A DNA stretch of 64,000 nt from Hansfordia pulvinata (Eukaryota > Ascomycota > Sordariomycetes > Xylariales), in assembly GCA_006538405.1 (NCBI GenBank), contig BJKQ01000008.1, positions 2,356,001 to 2,420,000 on the forward strand, read 5' to 3'. Both the position numbers and the translations under genes were made by a program. The notes below the pieces were generated by a model, which had not been told where the DNA came from, did no database searches, and worked only from the letters and a program-made list of their open reading frames with translations. Shown piece after piece: positions 51,389-62,477 of this stretch (position 1 is the stretch's first letter; every line of letters starts with the position of its first letter).

Positions 51389-52734
51389 GTCATGTCCACG
51401 GGCTCGTATCAACATCCAACCGAAATGAGATCTTTGATTCGGTAAAGATGCAGCCAGTCTCCAGCGCGGCGGAATCGGCAGTCTGGTGCAGGCCGCTTTC
51501 CTCGGATGCCTCCATAAGCCCTGCTCCTGTACCATGTCAACGCGGCGAGGGAATGTAACCAGCGTCATCTTGCGTTGTTGAGCTGCGCTCGCGCCATGCA
51601 GTCATTCCGCATTATACGACGAGACTCTTGGATTGAGACCAGTGTCTACCTTGCCATCGCGCCACATGGATACTGCTTCGCTAAAGCAGAGTCGTGGACC
51701 ATAGCGCCACGCGGGCGCAGAGGACTCCGCCCCACCCAGTTGGCATCTTGAATGATTAACGAAAGTCGAATGAGCGGGCGGTGCTTTGTCGCGGTGCTCT
51801 GTCTTCCTGCTTTCACGGAGGGCTGGAGCAGGATGACGAATAGTCGATCCCATTTGCTTAAGGGAGTGGCGCTTCGTCCGACGCTGGCCCACGGGCAGCG
51901 TGCTGGCTCCAGGCAAACATGGCGGCCAACTGGCCAAGATTCGGCTTGTACGGCAAGTCAGCTCACGTTAGCTTGCCGACTATGCAGCATTCCGCTCGCC
52001 CAGGACTGCTGCAGCTGGAAGCAATGCCGGGCTCCAAGGCTTCACCTCAAGCGCGCAATCATCCCACTTGCGCATATATACTAACCAAAGCGTACATACT
52101 AATCAATGAAGCATTGAGGTATCAGCTGCAAGTGAGATACAGCGTGTCGTGGCGTGCCCATATACCCTATGAATCTCGTGCATGCGTAATTCAAGTTGGC
52201 GTGGTAATCATGGCACGACCAAGATTCGTAGGTGAGATGGACGCGAACCCCAAAACCGTTGTCAACCATTTGACCCTCCTGGCCTTTGCTCGAGATCACT
52301 GCACGACACGTCATGATCCAGGCAAATCGAGGCACACATGCCGCGAGAGCCGCTTTTCCTCTGCGTAAGGGTATTAGAAACACAGAGTCTGTTGGCCTCT
52401 CGACTCCGTCAAACGCCGGTCGCCAATAGTACAGTCATATTTTCCCGTAACAGCAGACACCCCACTCACGCTGTAGCAGGGTCCAATCAGTCAAAGCACC
52501 TGGGCCCTGCTTTGGGAGCAGGGTGTCCACTTGGCCAAGGGGTATGCTGGAACATGGTCCAGGACGCTGGGAGGATTGTCCCGACTCCTCAATGTACTTG
52601 TGTTCCTGCTGCTGCGCAACGGACGGATCTAATATCACGGGCGTAAATGGGGGCCCAGTAAAAGACGGGAGACTGGTGAGGCGAAAGGGGGAAGAAGGGG
52701 GTTCTCACGCTAAAGCTATCTACTACTGGGCTCG
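51389..52734. other. Intergenic region between convergent genes, no gene seen
   Basis: About 1.35 kb between the 3' ends of the Slx8-like and CLC genes. Open frames lack domains and codon bias. No repeat or octamer was noted. Confidence 0.5.
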
Positions 52735-55700
52735 CTATAACAAAGGGCCGCGGCCGGCGACGCCGTCCTGGTCGTCCTCCTCGTCCTCCTCGGGGTGCGC
52801 CGACAGGAGGCCACGCTCCGCGATGCCCTCCTCCTGGCCGGCGACGCGGTGGAGGCGGCCGGCCGACGACGAAGACCCCGCGCCGCTATAGTAGTCCTCG
52901 GCCTCGTCGTAGGGCTGGTGGCGGCTGCTGCCGCTGCCGGCCTGGGCGCCGTCACCGGCGTGCCCGCTGCTCCCGCCGCCGCCCTCGCCCTCGCCGCCGT
53001 TCAACACATACCAGCAGTCCTTCTTAGTCAGCAGGCCCTGCAGGACGCCGCGATCGCTGAAGAGGACGTAGCGCACGCCGAGCTTCTGGAAGTATGCCAC
53101 GGCCAGCTGGAGGGCGGCGCGGGACGGCAGCGTCAGCGGGGTCCGGTCCATCCAGGGCCGCAGGTCGAGCGCCTCGGACTCGGAGGAGAAGCCGCCCGAG
53201 CTGCTCCCAGCCCCGACCAAGCCGCCGCCGCCGCCGCTGCCACTACTGTAGGGATGGGGGTGCGCCTGCTGGAAGCGGTGGCTGCTGAAGAAGGCCTCGG
53301 TGTCCGGGGGCAAGCTGCGGGGCGGGGCGCTGGCGGCGGCCAGCACGTAGGCCAGCTCGGCGCGCGAGATGTAGCCCAGCAGGACGGCGTCGCGGGGGTC
53401 CGAGACGACGGGGAAGCCGCGGAAGTCGCAGGACGCCAGCACGTCGCGCAGGGAGGCGATGGTGTGGCCCGTCGCCGTCAGCACGACCAGGTCCTCGACG
53501 CGCGTCATGATGCGGCCGGCCGGCATGTCGCCGGGGGCGAAGCTGCGCGAGGTCTCCCGGCCAGCAGCGGAGCCGCTGGCGGCGGCGCGGGCGCCTTGCT
53601 GCTGCTGCCGCCGGCTGCCGCCGCCGTCGTCGTCGCTGTCGAGGAAGGGGTACTCGTTGAAGTGGATCCAGGCCTCGTAGATTCCGTGGCGGGAGAAGGC
53701 GTCGCCCACCCACTTGGCCAGCATGACGGCGATCATGATGGGCAGGACGTACGTCAGGGCGCCGGTCAGCTCGAACATGATGACGACGATGGAGACGGTC
53801 ATGCGGCTGACGCCGGCCAGGGTGGCGGCGGCGCCGATGATGGCGTAGACGCCCGGGGTGATGCAGGCGGCGTCGCGGACGTCGCAGGTGCCGAACAGGA
53901 TGAAGTCCGGGTGGTTGTGGCGCCAGATCTCCATCAGGATGCCGACGGCGCGGCCGGTCAGGGCGCCGACGGTCATGGAGGGCAGGATGATGCCCGCGGG
54001 CAGGTGCAGGCCGAAGGTGATGCTCGCCAGCAGGAAGCCGAGGATGGCGGCGAAGACCAGCAGCACGATGGTGCCGACGGTGGCGGCGCCCTTGCGGCAG
54101 AGCCCGAAGGGGTCGTCGAGCACGAGGGCACAGTCTGAGAAGAGCGACGGGACCAGCTCGTGCAGCTGGGCGCGCATGTAGAAGTTGGGGTAGCTGATGA
54201 TGGCCGTCAGGAGGGCCACGCAGATGACCTGCGTCAGGGGGCGGGGAATCCTCCCCTCGTTGTTCTTCTTCCACCGGGCGACCCACATGTTGGCCTTGAT
54301 GAAGAGGCCGCCGTAGATGCCGCCCAGGATGCCGAGGAAGATGAAGGGGAGGATCTCGAAGCCGTGCCAACTGTTCTTGTACTGGACCTGGTACATGACC
54401 AGCTTGCCGGACCGGAAGGGGTCGACGGCCTGCAGCGCCACGGCGGCCGTCATGGCGCAGACGAAGCTCTGCCACATGGTCTTGTCTGGAAAGTAGTACG
54501 AGAGCTGCTCAAGACTGAACAGGACACCGCCGATGGGCGACCCGAAGGCAACAGAGATGCCCGCGGCGGCGGCGGCCGAAAAGACCTCGCGCTTCCGAGC
54601 TGCAGACAGACGGTCAGCTTCCGGTCGTGATTGGTTGATGGAGCGTATCGAGGCTGGTGGATGGAGAGAAATGATGACGCAAAAGGCGGCGACTTACCCT
54701 CATTGACGTTGATGTTGGGGAAGAACTTGATAAATATGTTGGCGCAACAACACGCTACGTGAACCAGAGGGCCTTCTTTTCCAAGCCACATGCCCGAAGC
54801 AACAGAAAGACACTTTGCATAGGGTCAGCCATTGGCTTCTGACGCGCAGGTTGGAGGGGGGTTGGATTGGACATACCAAGCCGAGCGACTTTGTCACGAG
54901 GGTCCAAGCATCCAAGAAGCGACGGATAATGAAGCCCCCCAGAACGGTTTTGATCTCGGGTATACCACTTTGCTTCGCGTGGATCGAGTACTCCTTGACC
55001 AGAACAGCGGCGCAGAAAGCAGACGAGACCTGTCGGATGACGGTTAGGATAGGAGGCACGTCGGGTCCCGGGCCTGTTGCGGGTGCGGCGGGTGTTGACT
55101 CACAGATAGGATTACGAAAAAGAAATACTCTATGAACCACTTGCCGCCGGCGGAGGAAATCCCGACAGCAGCGGCCCAGGGGCGCCAGGCAAGACACTTG
55201 TCGCCCTGGTCGTACCCAAGACAGCAGAAGCCGCGGTTGAGGTAGAAGCGGCCCCCGTCCATGGCGGAAGAGCAGTAGCCCTGCTTGAGGTCACCGAGCC
55301 AGTCCGAGGCGACGTCGATGCCGGCGGCAATGACACCGACGAGGAGGCCGGTGCATACAAGCACAATCCAGACCTGGCTGGCGTCGAGTTGCTGCTGGAC
55401 ATAGCCGAGGAAGCCGGTGGTGGAGGAGTAGAGGTGGCGCAACCGCTGGCGTTCCTTGGTGTACTCAAAGATCCAGTCGATGGCCGTCAGGTTGTCGTAG
55501 CCCACGCGCCGGCCGGGGCCCTCGCCGATCCAGTCGGGGGCAGGGCATCTTTGGAAGCAGCGGCGGCGGCGGCGGCGGCGGCAGAGGCGGGGCTGCCGTT
55601 GAAGGGGTCTCGGGGGCGGGCGGAGTCGGGGGCGTCGGGGCGGACGGGGCCGAGGCGGGTGGGAGTGGACGTGCCGGACAGCGAGGCCGGAGAGGCCGCT

Positions 55701-56029
55701 GTGGGGGAGCCGAGGCGGTTGCCGGTCAGTGAGGAGAGCAGGCGAGCCGGCTTGGAGGGCGAGGGCTGCTTCTGCTTGCGCTTGAAGGACAGGGGCTCGG
55801 CATTGCCGTCGCTGAGGGGGTCGGCGGCGAAGAGGTCGGCGTCGTCGCGCGTGGGGGCGCTTATGTTGTCGGCTGCGTCGCCGCCGTCGCCGTCGACATC
55901 GTCTATGAGTATGCCGGTGGCGGCGCCCGGGCTCGGGCGCGAAGAGGAGGGGGCGGGGGCGGGATGGGCTGGTTGGGAGTGGCTTGGATGGGCGCGTCGA
56001 TTGTCCAAGGCGCTCCTGCGGCCGGCCAT
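52735..56029 (-). CDS. CLC-family chloride channel/transporter with two CBS domains (one-base frameshift)
   Basis: Intracellular or plasma-membrane CLC anion protein. Exons 56029-55104, 55029-54877, 54812-54698 and 54599-52735, with introns of 74, 64 and 98 bp; about 1019 aa after repair. Start ATG 56029 ([12 protein letters not shown]). A long disordered Ser/Pro/Ala N-terminus is followed by [16 protein letters not shown] and a conserved [17 protein letters not shown]. The junction is broken: adding one C (coding strand) at the GGGGG run 55536-55540 joins the frames, and exon 1 then ends exactly on a codon. The membrane domain shows [21 protein letters not shown] (gating Glu, about residue 373) and [21 protein letters not shown]1 begins [12 protein letters not shown] and CBS2 begins [14 protein letters not shown]. 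The tail is Gly/Ser/Asp-rich. The second residue of the LEQ triplet is Gln where CLC exchangers carry the proton glutamate. Confidence 0.93.
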
Positions 56030-56960
56030 GCTAAGGAACAGGCTACTTGGACGCGCCGCACATGGCTGGGTGCCGTCGAGAGCTTCGAGGAGGCGCTGGG
56101 TGTGAGGGCGTCGGACTGGTGGTGAGAAGTACGCGATCAGCCGACTTAGGTACGAGTAGGTAGGTACGTAGGTAGGTAGCTGCCCGGAGCTCCGCTGTTC
56201 GGCAATGTGTTGCTGGGGGTTTGATTGTGCTTTTAGGGGAAGGGGGGGTGAGCGGCCGATGCCTGGTATTAGGTAACTTGGTGAAGGGGTGACGGCGACG
56301 GTGGCGAGGGTTGCGACAGGTGGAGCCCGTGGATATAGCACGCCGCATGTGGCGATTCGGCGCAGGCTATTAGGACTGTCTTTAGCGCGGGGGGTTCGCC
56401 TGCGTGCCGAAATGGCCGGCGGGTGTCGGGTCTTTGGTGTCTTTGGCTGATGAGTGATAGCTGAGCCGACCTGGAGCCCTGGAGTTCCACTGCGGCCCTT
56501 CCGGTGGTTGCTAGCAATGGGCTTGTACGCGGGCTCTTTCAATGCCAGTATACTTGCATTGTGTCTCTAGTTTCCACCGTCAGTCCTGAATGGGCCGCTG
56601 CTATCATCGTAACGCTCTCAGAGTATAGCCTTATACGATAGTTAAGGTTGCAATATATCAATAAATCTGTTAGAATTCGTCTGCCCGGCCCATCTACATT
56701 GCATAGTAAGGTAGGTATATACATGCTCGAATATTGATGACACGATGACCAGTACCGCCCCATGATACTAAGAGGTCCACAATGGGTCTTTCTTCGTCTC
56801 TTGGAGCGATGTGCAGATCCGAGATTTTCCAGCAAAGGAAGCTTTCAAGGCCAACGATATGGAACTTGGTGTGTATTATCTAGCTTCATATTATCAGACA
56901 CGAGGCTGTCAATGTGCATACCCCGTGCTGCCGTTAAACGGACTGTGCTGTCAACTGGTA

Positions 56961-56982
56961 CTACTTGACGCATGTCAAGTAG
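56961..56982. repeat. Perfect inverted repeat, 9-bp arms
   Basis: CTACTTGAC, a 4-base spacer GCAT, then GTCAAGTAG. It lies about 335 bp before the ATG at 57316. Confidence 0.9.
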
Positions 56983-57010
56983 ACTCTGCAATATGCATAA
57001 CCGCCACTTC

Positions 57011-57037
57011 ATGTTTTATGCATATTGCATAAAACAT
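57011..57037. repeat. Perfect inverted repeat, 12-bp arms
   Basis: ATGTTTTATGCA, spacer TAT, then TGCATAAAACAT. It lies about 280 bp upstream of the neurochondrin-family start, in AT-rich DNA. It could be a binding site for a dimeric regulator or a relic of a small element. Confidence 0.9.
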
Positions 57038-57315
57038 GTCTTGCATAACGTGCGCGCACCGGCGTCAATGGCGCGAGGAGTTGACGATGGATGGAACACA
57101 TTGAAGCTGGCAGACTGCCCTCCTCGACATATCTGACTGACTTGAACGCGCCTCACCTGACCCACTGGCCCTCAAGCTACGAAGAGACCCTCAAGCTATC
57201 AGCGCCCACTGATCAATCTTTCTGGACTCTGCGCCCAACGCATGGCGCAGCCGTCGCCCCTCCTCCTGTGAATACCTACCTTTCCGTTGGAAAATTCGAC
57301 AATGACAACCCCACC

Positions 57316-59666
57316 ATGAGCCAGGTCCCCGACAACGACGCTGCCGCCTCGGCGCCGGCCCAGGATGTCTCTATCCCCAAGATCCAGCAGCTCCTCGCGG
57401 CCAAGGACGACACGTCCAGGTTTGTCGGCCTCGCTCTGCTCAAGTCCCTGCTCGACAACTCGCCCGCGCTGCACGAGAACCACGACGTTGTCGCCTCGCT
57501 GTGGGACCCCATCTCGCCCAGGTTCTTGGATCGCCTCCTGCGCACTGGCTCCGTCCCGGGCTCCGGCCCCGGCAAGAAGGACGCAAGGGACATGCTGGAC
57601 CTGGCTGTCGCCGTGATCCACACCTTCGCAGTCCTGCTGCCCCCGGAGGCAGTGCGGCAGCCGAAGCTGCTCGGCCGCATCTCCAAGCTGGCCGCCGCCG
57701 TCCTGTACAGGTAAGCCGCCGGCTCCCCCTTTCCACCTACCTTTCCTCACTATAGACTAACCCGGCCAAAGCTCCAAGGAGACGACGCAGGTCATACTGC
57801 AGACCCTGTTGACGCTGGTTTCTTCTCCCGCGGGGGCTCGGGCGTTCGCCGCTCTCGACTTTGAAGAATGGACCCCGCTGATGGAGATGGCGCCCGAGCA
57901 GCCCCTCGTCCTCACGATATTCATCTGGGCGTGGGAGAAGGGCACGCAGGGCCTGGAAACGCAGCAGGAACGCGACGCCATGAGGCAGAAGATAGACGAC
58001 GGGGTCCAGTCGCTCGTGTCGTCCTTTGTCGGAACCGACGCGACCAGTCTGCTGGACTTCATGTCGCATCTGGGCAATCTGGACGCCCAGGTAAGCCGCC
58101 TATCGAGTCGCCAACCCACCTCCCTCCATTTATGTGTAGTCCGCTCGTCTGACGCAGTCACAGCTCATACCGCAAACCCCGCGATGGATCCCGTCACTGG
58201 CCAAGTTCATCCGGAACCTCTGCACCAACCGCCCGACTGCCGCCGGGCGCGCCGCTTACACAAACTGCGCCGGGGCACTGGTCGTCCTGTATCCTCACAT
58301 CGCTCCCAGGCTGCTCTTCTCCGACGACCCTGGCGCCGAGAAGCCGTTCTCCTACCTCTTCATCAACCTGATACTGGTGGACATCCGGGCCACCTTGCCC
58401 TCTCTGCTGGGCAAGCTCAACGACCCGGAATACCCCGCCATCTCCCAGAGGCTCACCTGCGCGCTCGACGTCCTGGCCGCCTTCATCGGTCTCCTGATCG
58501 CGTGGATGGAGGAGCTCGACGACGGCGATGAACCAGCCGGGTTCCCCTCGACCTCGTCCTCGTCCTCGCCTTCCTCGTCCTCCTCGTCCCTCAACATCCC
58601 CCCCGACCTGCTCATCAGGCTCAGCCGGACCATCGGCGAGACCGTCTCGCTCGTGATGGAGTACCTGCGCGACCGGTGGGACGCGTCCGTGGCCGGCGCA
58701 CAGGGCCTGCACCCGGAAGCGCGCCAGGGGGCCGCGCACCACCACGCCGCCGGCTCGGCCGGCCCGCGCATGACCCTGGCGTGGGACTCGGGCGGCGCCC
58801 CCGCGCAGACGGACCCCTTCACGCCGTCGGCGCTGCGCGTCGTCGCCCTGTGGGTGCGCGACGACGACGGCGACGCCCTGCGCCAGGAGGGCTCCGGGCT
58901 GATGGACATGATGCTCGAGCTGTACCAGGAGAGCAACAACAACAGCAGCAGCAAGAGCAGCGCCCGCATTGAGGGCTCGTCATCCGCCCCGCCGCCGCCG
59001 CAAGACTACCGCCTGCCCGTCCTCACGGCCCTCGAGGGCATCCTGCGGACGCCCGAAGGGCTCGACGCCTTTGAGCAGCACGGCGGCTGGGCCACGCTGG
59101 CGGCCGACCTCGCCGCCACGCTCGCCACCACGGCTGCGTCTACGTCTGCGTCTACGTCTTGGCCCCCTTCCTCGCCGGACGCGGGCGACCTCCTGCGCGG
59201 CACCAGGGTCGTGCTGGTCCTACTGATCGTGCTGGAAAGCCAGACGAGCGGCGGCGGCGGCGCGCCGCGCGAGGACTGGATGGCCCTAGTCACCGCGGTG
59301 GCGGCCTACGACATGCCCCCGCCGCCATCGACATCCACATTGCCCACCCACCCGAGAGACGACCACGACGACCACGGCGTCGGTGGTGGCATCGCCACAG
59401 CAGGCGCAGCAGCAGCACCGCCACCACCACCAAAGGAGAGCACGCCCGGCGACCCGCTCTTGCTGCTCGAGTTCCAGGCCGACGTCCTGCAGCTGGCCGC
59501 GGGCCTGCTGTGGCGCGCGGGCGCGGGCATGCGGGCGCGGTACGCCCACTCGGCCGCCGCGGTCAGGGGCTTGGCCGCGCAGGCCGCCGCGCGCGCCCCG
59601 CCGGGGTCGCCCGTGTCCGAGGAGCTGGCCGACGCGCTGGCCTTGCTCCGCGAGGTGGCGGGGTAA
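57316..59666 (+). CDS. Neurochondrin-family (DUF1941) protein
   Basis: Conserved eukaryotic alpha-helical protein of the neurochondrin family; its role in fungi is not established. Exons 57316-57710, 57772-58090 and 58158-59666, with introns of 61 and 67 bp, give 740 aa. I chose the ATG at 57316 (MSQVPDND, context CACCATGA); an in-frame ATG at 57091 would add 75 residues with poor coding character. Family-like segments are SRFVGLALLKSLLDN, LWDPISPRFLDRLLRTG, MLDLAVAVIHTFAVLLPPE, and after intron 1 KETTQVILQTLLTLVSSP. The last third has low-complexity Ser, Asn and Gly/Pro inserts between conserved helices such as DYRLPVLTALEGILRTPEGL. Intron 2 has two in-frame acceptors 6 nt apart (exon 3 at 58158 or 58164), adding or omitting Ser-Gln. 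Intron 1 ends in AAAG. Confidence 0.88.
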
Positions 59667-61267
59667 TATATTTTTTCTAGTATTTTCTTTTTGCTTCTTT
59701 GCCGCCCGCTGCCAGGACAGGGACCGACCGACCGGTATGCAGAGACGGCCCAGAAGAGTTGGGGGCGTTTCCGTTGTTGGAGAGAAGAAACCCCCGGCGG
59801 GGAGGCAGCCTGGTGGGGCCGGTCTGGCGGCCTGGAACAAATCTAGGGGGGGATGTATATCTGATGGCTCCTCGTAAGGGGCAGCATGGATGTAGTCACG
59901 ATGCTTCATTCTAGCACGCAAAAGATTGACGTGTACGAGTATCCGGCTGGCGTTACAGCCAGCCTCGCAGAGACGTGATGTAACATACTTCATGGCCGTG
60001 CCCCTTGCTGCCAACCCTCTGAAGTACGACAGGGAGTATCCCTGCACCAGACTGACCTGGGCGTGCAGCTTCGGGTGCACATCGCGCAAAGGGTTGTAGA
60101 GAGAGTGGATAGCAATGAGGGCAGCAAATGGGTGTATTGATGTTATTGAAAGGAAGATCTCCCAGTCGGACTCCCGGTCGGCCAATTCGACCTAAATACC
60201 CCTCTGGCACAGTCGTGCCTTCCCAGTTGCCCAGAGGCTGACGGGCGGCACCTGCGTTCCGCCCTTCGGCTCCGTTGCTGGTTGCTGGTGCAAACACAGC
60301 TGCGTCTGACAGCTCGCCGTCTGTGTTGCAACGGCCGCCACCCACGTGCCAAAGACTGGGCCGGGCTCGTGACGACATCGTCACCCCCGTGCTGGTTGGT
60401 GGTCGTCGAGCTCTGTTGAAGCAATGCCCCAGTGGGACCGGTCTGCCAGGCTCGGCGGCGGAAAGCTGACGGTAAGGCAGTCAGGAAGGCAGAACACGAT
60501 CCCCATTCATTCACACACGAATACCAAGGCGCGCGAGAGGTAGTCATCAGCAACAGCACCAACTCAAAGCTCTTGGTGACACCCGCTGTGCTGCCATTGC
60601 TGCCATTGCAATTACGTCAAGTATACATTACTTTTTTTTTTCTTCGCCAATCCGTCTTCCCCAATTTCCCCGCACCCCTCCTCGTTCCATCAGTGAGGCG
60701 ACAGCTTCTCTTGATGTTCTCTCGCTGCTCGCGGCGTCTCTGGCGAGATCGTGCACCCCTTGCGAACCCCACCTGACAGAATGCGATACGACACGACAAA
60801 GGAAAATTTTCAGTCACTCGGCAAGTCAGGGCACCACGCACAACCCGGATGACAACGGCGAGGAAAAGAAAAAAACAAGGCCAATATAAAGTTAAAAAAC
60901 AACAAATGACAATAACCGAGCCTGGCCGAAATTGCCCAGTAATACAGCTGCATCGCGACCGTTTCGTGTCCCATGCAGGGCGCCACCACCCCAGTCAGAG
61001 CCGATTTTCTTCTTTTTCAATCTCTGTGCTTCTTTGTCGCTAATGCAGATACATGCATGTACGATACCGATTCGATTCGTATGGGGCGAATCTCGTCATT
61101 ATTAGAGAACACACAAAAAAAGCACACCTATCTGCAATTGATCTCTGCCTCCCAAAAGAAAAAAGAAGGGGGTGGGGGGACCCCTGCGCGACAACAAGTA
61201 GGAAAAGAAACAGAGGTTTCGTGTACGCGTATGTCCTGGTATGCAATGTTGTCGGTTTCTCCAGTCT
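59667..61267. other. Intergenic region between convergent genes, no gene seen
   Basis: About 1.6 kb between the 3' ends of the neurochondrin-family and membrane-protein genes. One octamer lies at 59934. A minus-strand open frame near 59690-60185 has no recognised domain and no ATG start. T-rich and A-rich tracts lie near 60631-60640 and 60860-60905. Confidence 0.5.
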
Positions 61268-62442
61268 TCAACGGAGCTGCGTCAATCGCAGAGGCGGCGC
61301 ATCGCGGATCCGCAACGGCGACGCCGAGGTCGGGGTCCTGACGCCACCTACGCCGGGCGCAACAGCACGACCTTGCGGATCGCAGGGGGTGGGCCAGGGT
61401 ATGGAGGGACTGGCAGCCGCCTTTTTGCCCGCGGGGCTTTCTGCGGGCGCCACGTTCTCCTTGTCTGCTTCGCCCATGAGCTGCACGCCGTTGCTGTTGC
61501 CGTCGCTCTCGCCAGCGACCTCTCCGCCGCCGATTCTGGTGGTGGTGGTGCTCTTGCATGGGGCCAGGACAAGGGCCTGCGTATCCGAGTCTGGAAGCGG
61601 CAGGATCTGGCTGCTGGCGTAGCTTGGGGGCAGCGCGCGCGAGGGGGAGTAGGCGGAGGAGGAGCTCTGCTTGTAGATGCCGCTGCCACTGCCATTGTTG
61701 GCACCGGCGTTGTGCAGGGCGGCGTGGGACGGCCGGCCAATGAAGCCGCCGCCGCCGCCCCAGCGGGTGATGACGCCGTCCTCGCTTAGGCGCGAGAGAA
61801 TTGACATGCTGGACTCGGCCGGGGGTAGACAGTTGCCGTGAGTGGTGGTCGTGGTAATGCTGCCGGACGCGCGAAGCTGCTGCTTCTGCTGTTTCTGCTG
61901 CTGCTGCTTGAAGCGGGCGATGTTGTTGGCGACCTCGCGGCTGTCGACACCGCCACCATGGCTGCGGAACGGGTCGCTGCTGTGGTTGCTGGCGGTGCTG
62001 CGAAGCTCGGAGATGGACAGCGACCTCTGCAGGTCGGCCTCGGTGATGCCGCGACTGATGCCGAAGCCGAGCTGCGAGGGGGGTTCGCGCACCGAGTTCC
62101 GCTTGACGATGGTCAGCGGGGCGGGGGCCAGCTCTGGGTAGGAGATCTCGGGGCGCAGTGAGCTGTAGAGGCAGGCGGCGGTGGTGGCCGAGGCAGAGGC
62201 TGCGCGATGCTGCTGCTGCTTCTGATGACGATAGGGAAGGCTCCGCGAGGTGGTTCTCTTTTCCGCAGGAGGGATCCCGGTAGTAGCGCCTTTGAATCCC
62301 GCGGACAGGGATGACCGCTCGTGGCTCTGGAGGGCAGCGTCGGGTTGGCGCCAAGGGTGCTGGCCGTCGATTCTTCCGGGATGGTGCTGGGGGCTGTGGC
62401 GTGCAGCCAGTCAAGGCAGCCGTTGTCGATGTTTCTGCCAGG

Positions 62443-62477
<35 letters not shown>

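Larger units (their letters stand above)
56030..57315. promoter_or_regulatory. Divergent promoter region of the CLC and neurochondrin-family genes
   Basis: About 1.3 kb. The part at 56030-56540 includes one octamer at 56151 and AGGTAGGTAC-type sequence. From about 56540 to 57050 the composition turns AT-rich and contains two perfect inverted repeats close to the neurochondrin-family start. No gene is supported. Confidence 0.55.

Noticed and set aside
59286..60185. 299-codon minus-strand open frame
   Set aside because: No ATG start, mostly antisense to the neurochondrin-family exon, and the remainder lies between two convergent 3' ends.
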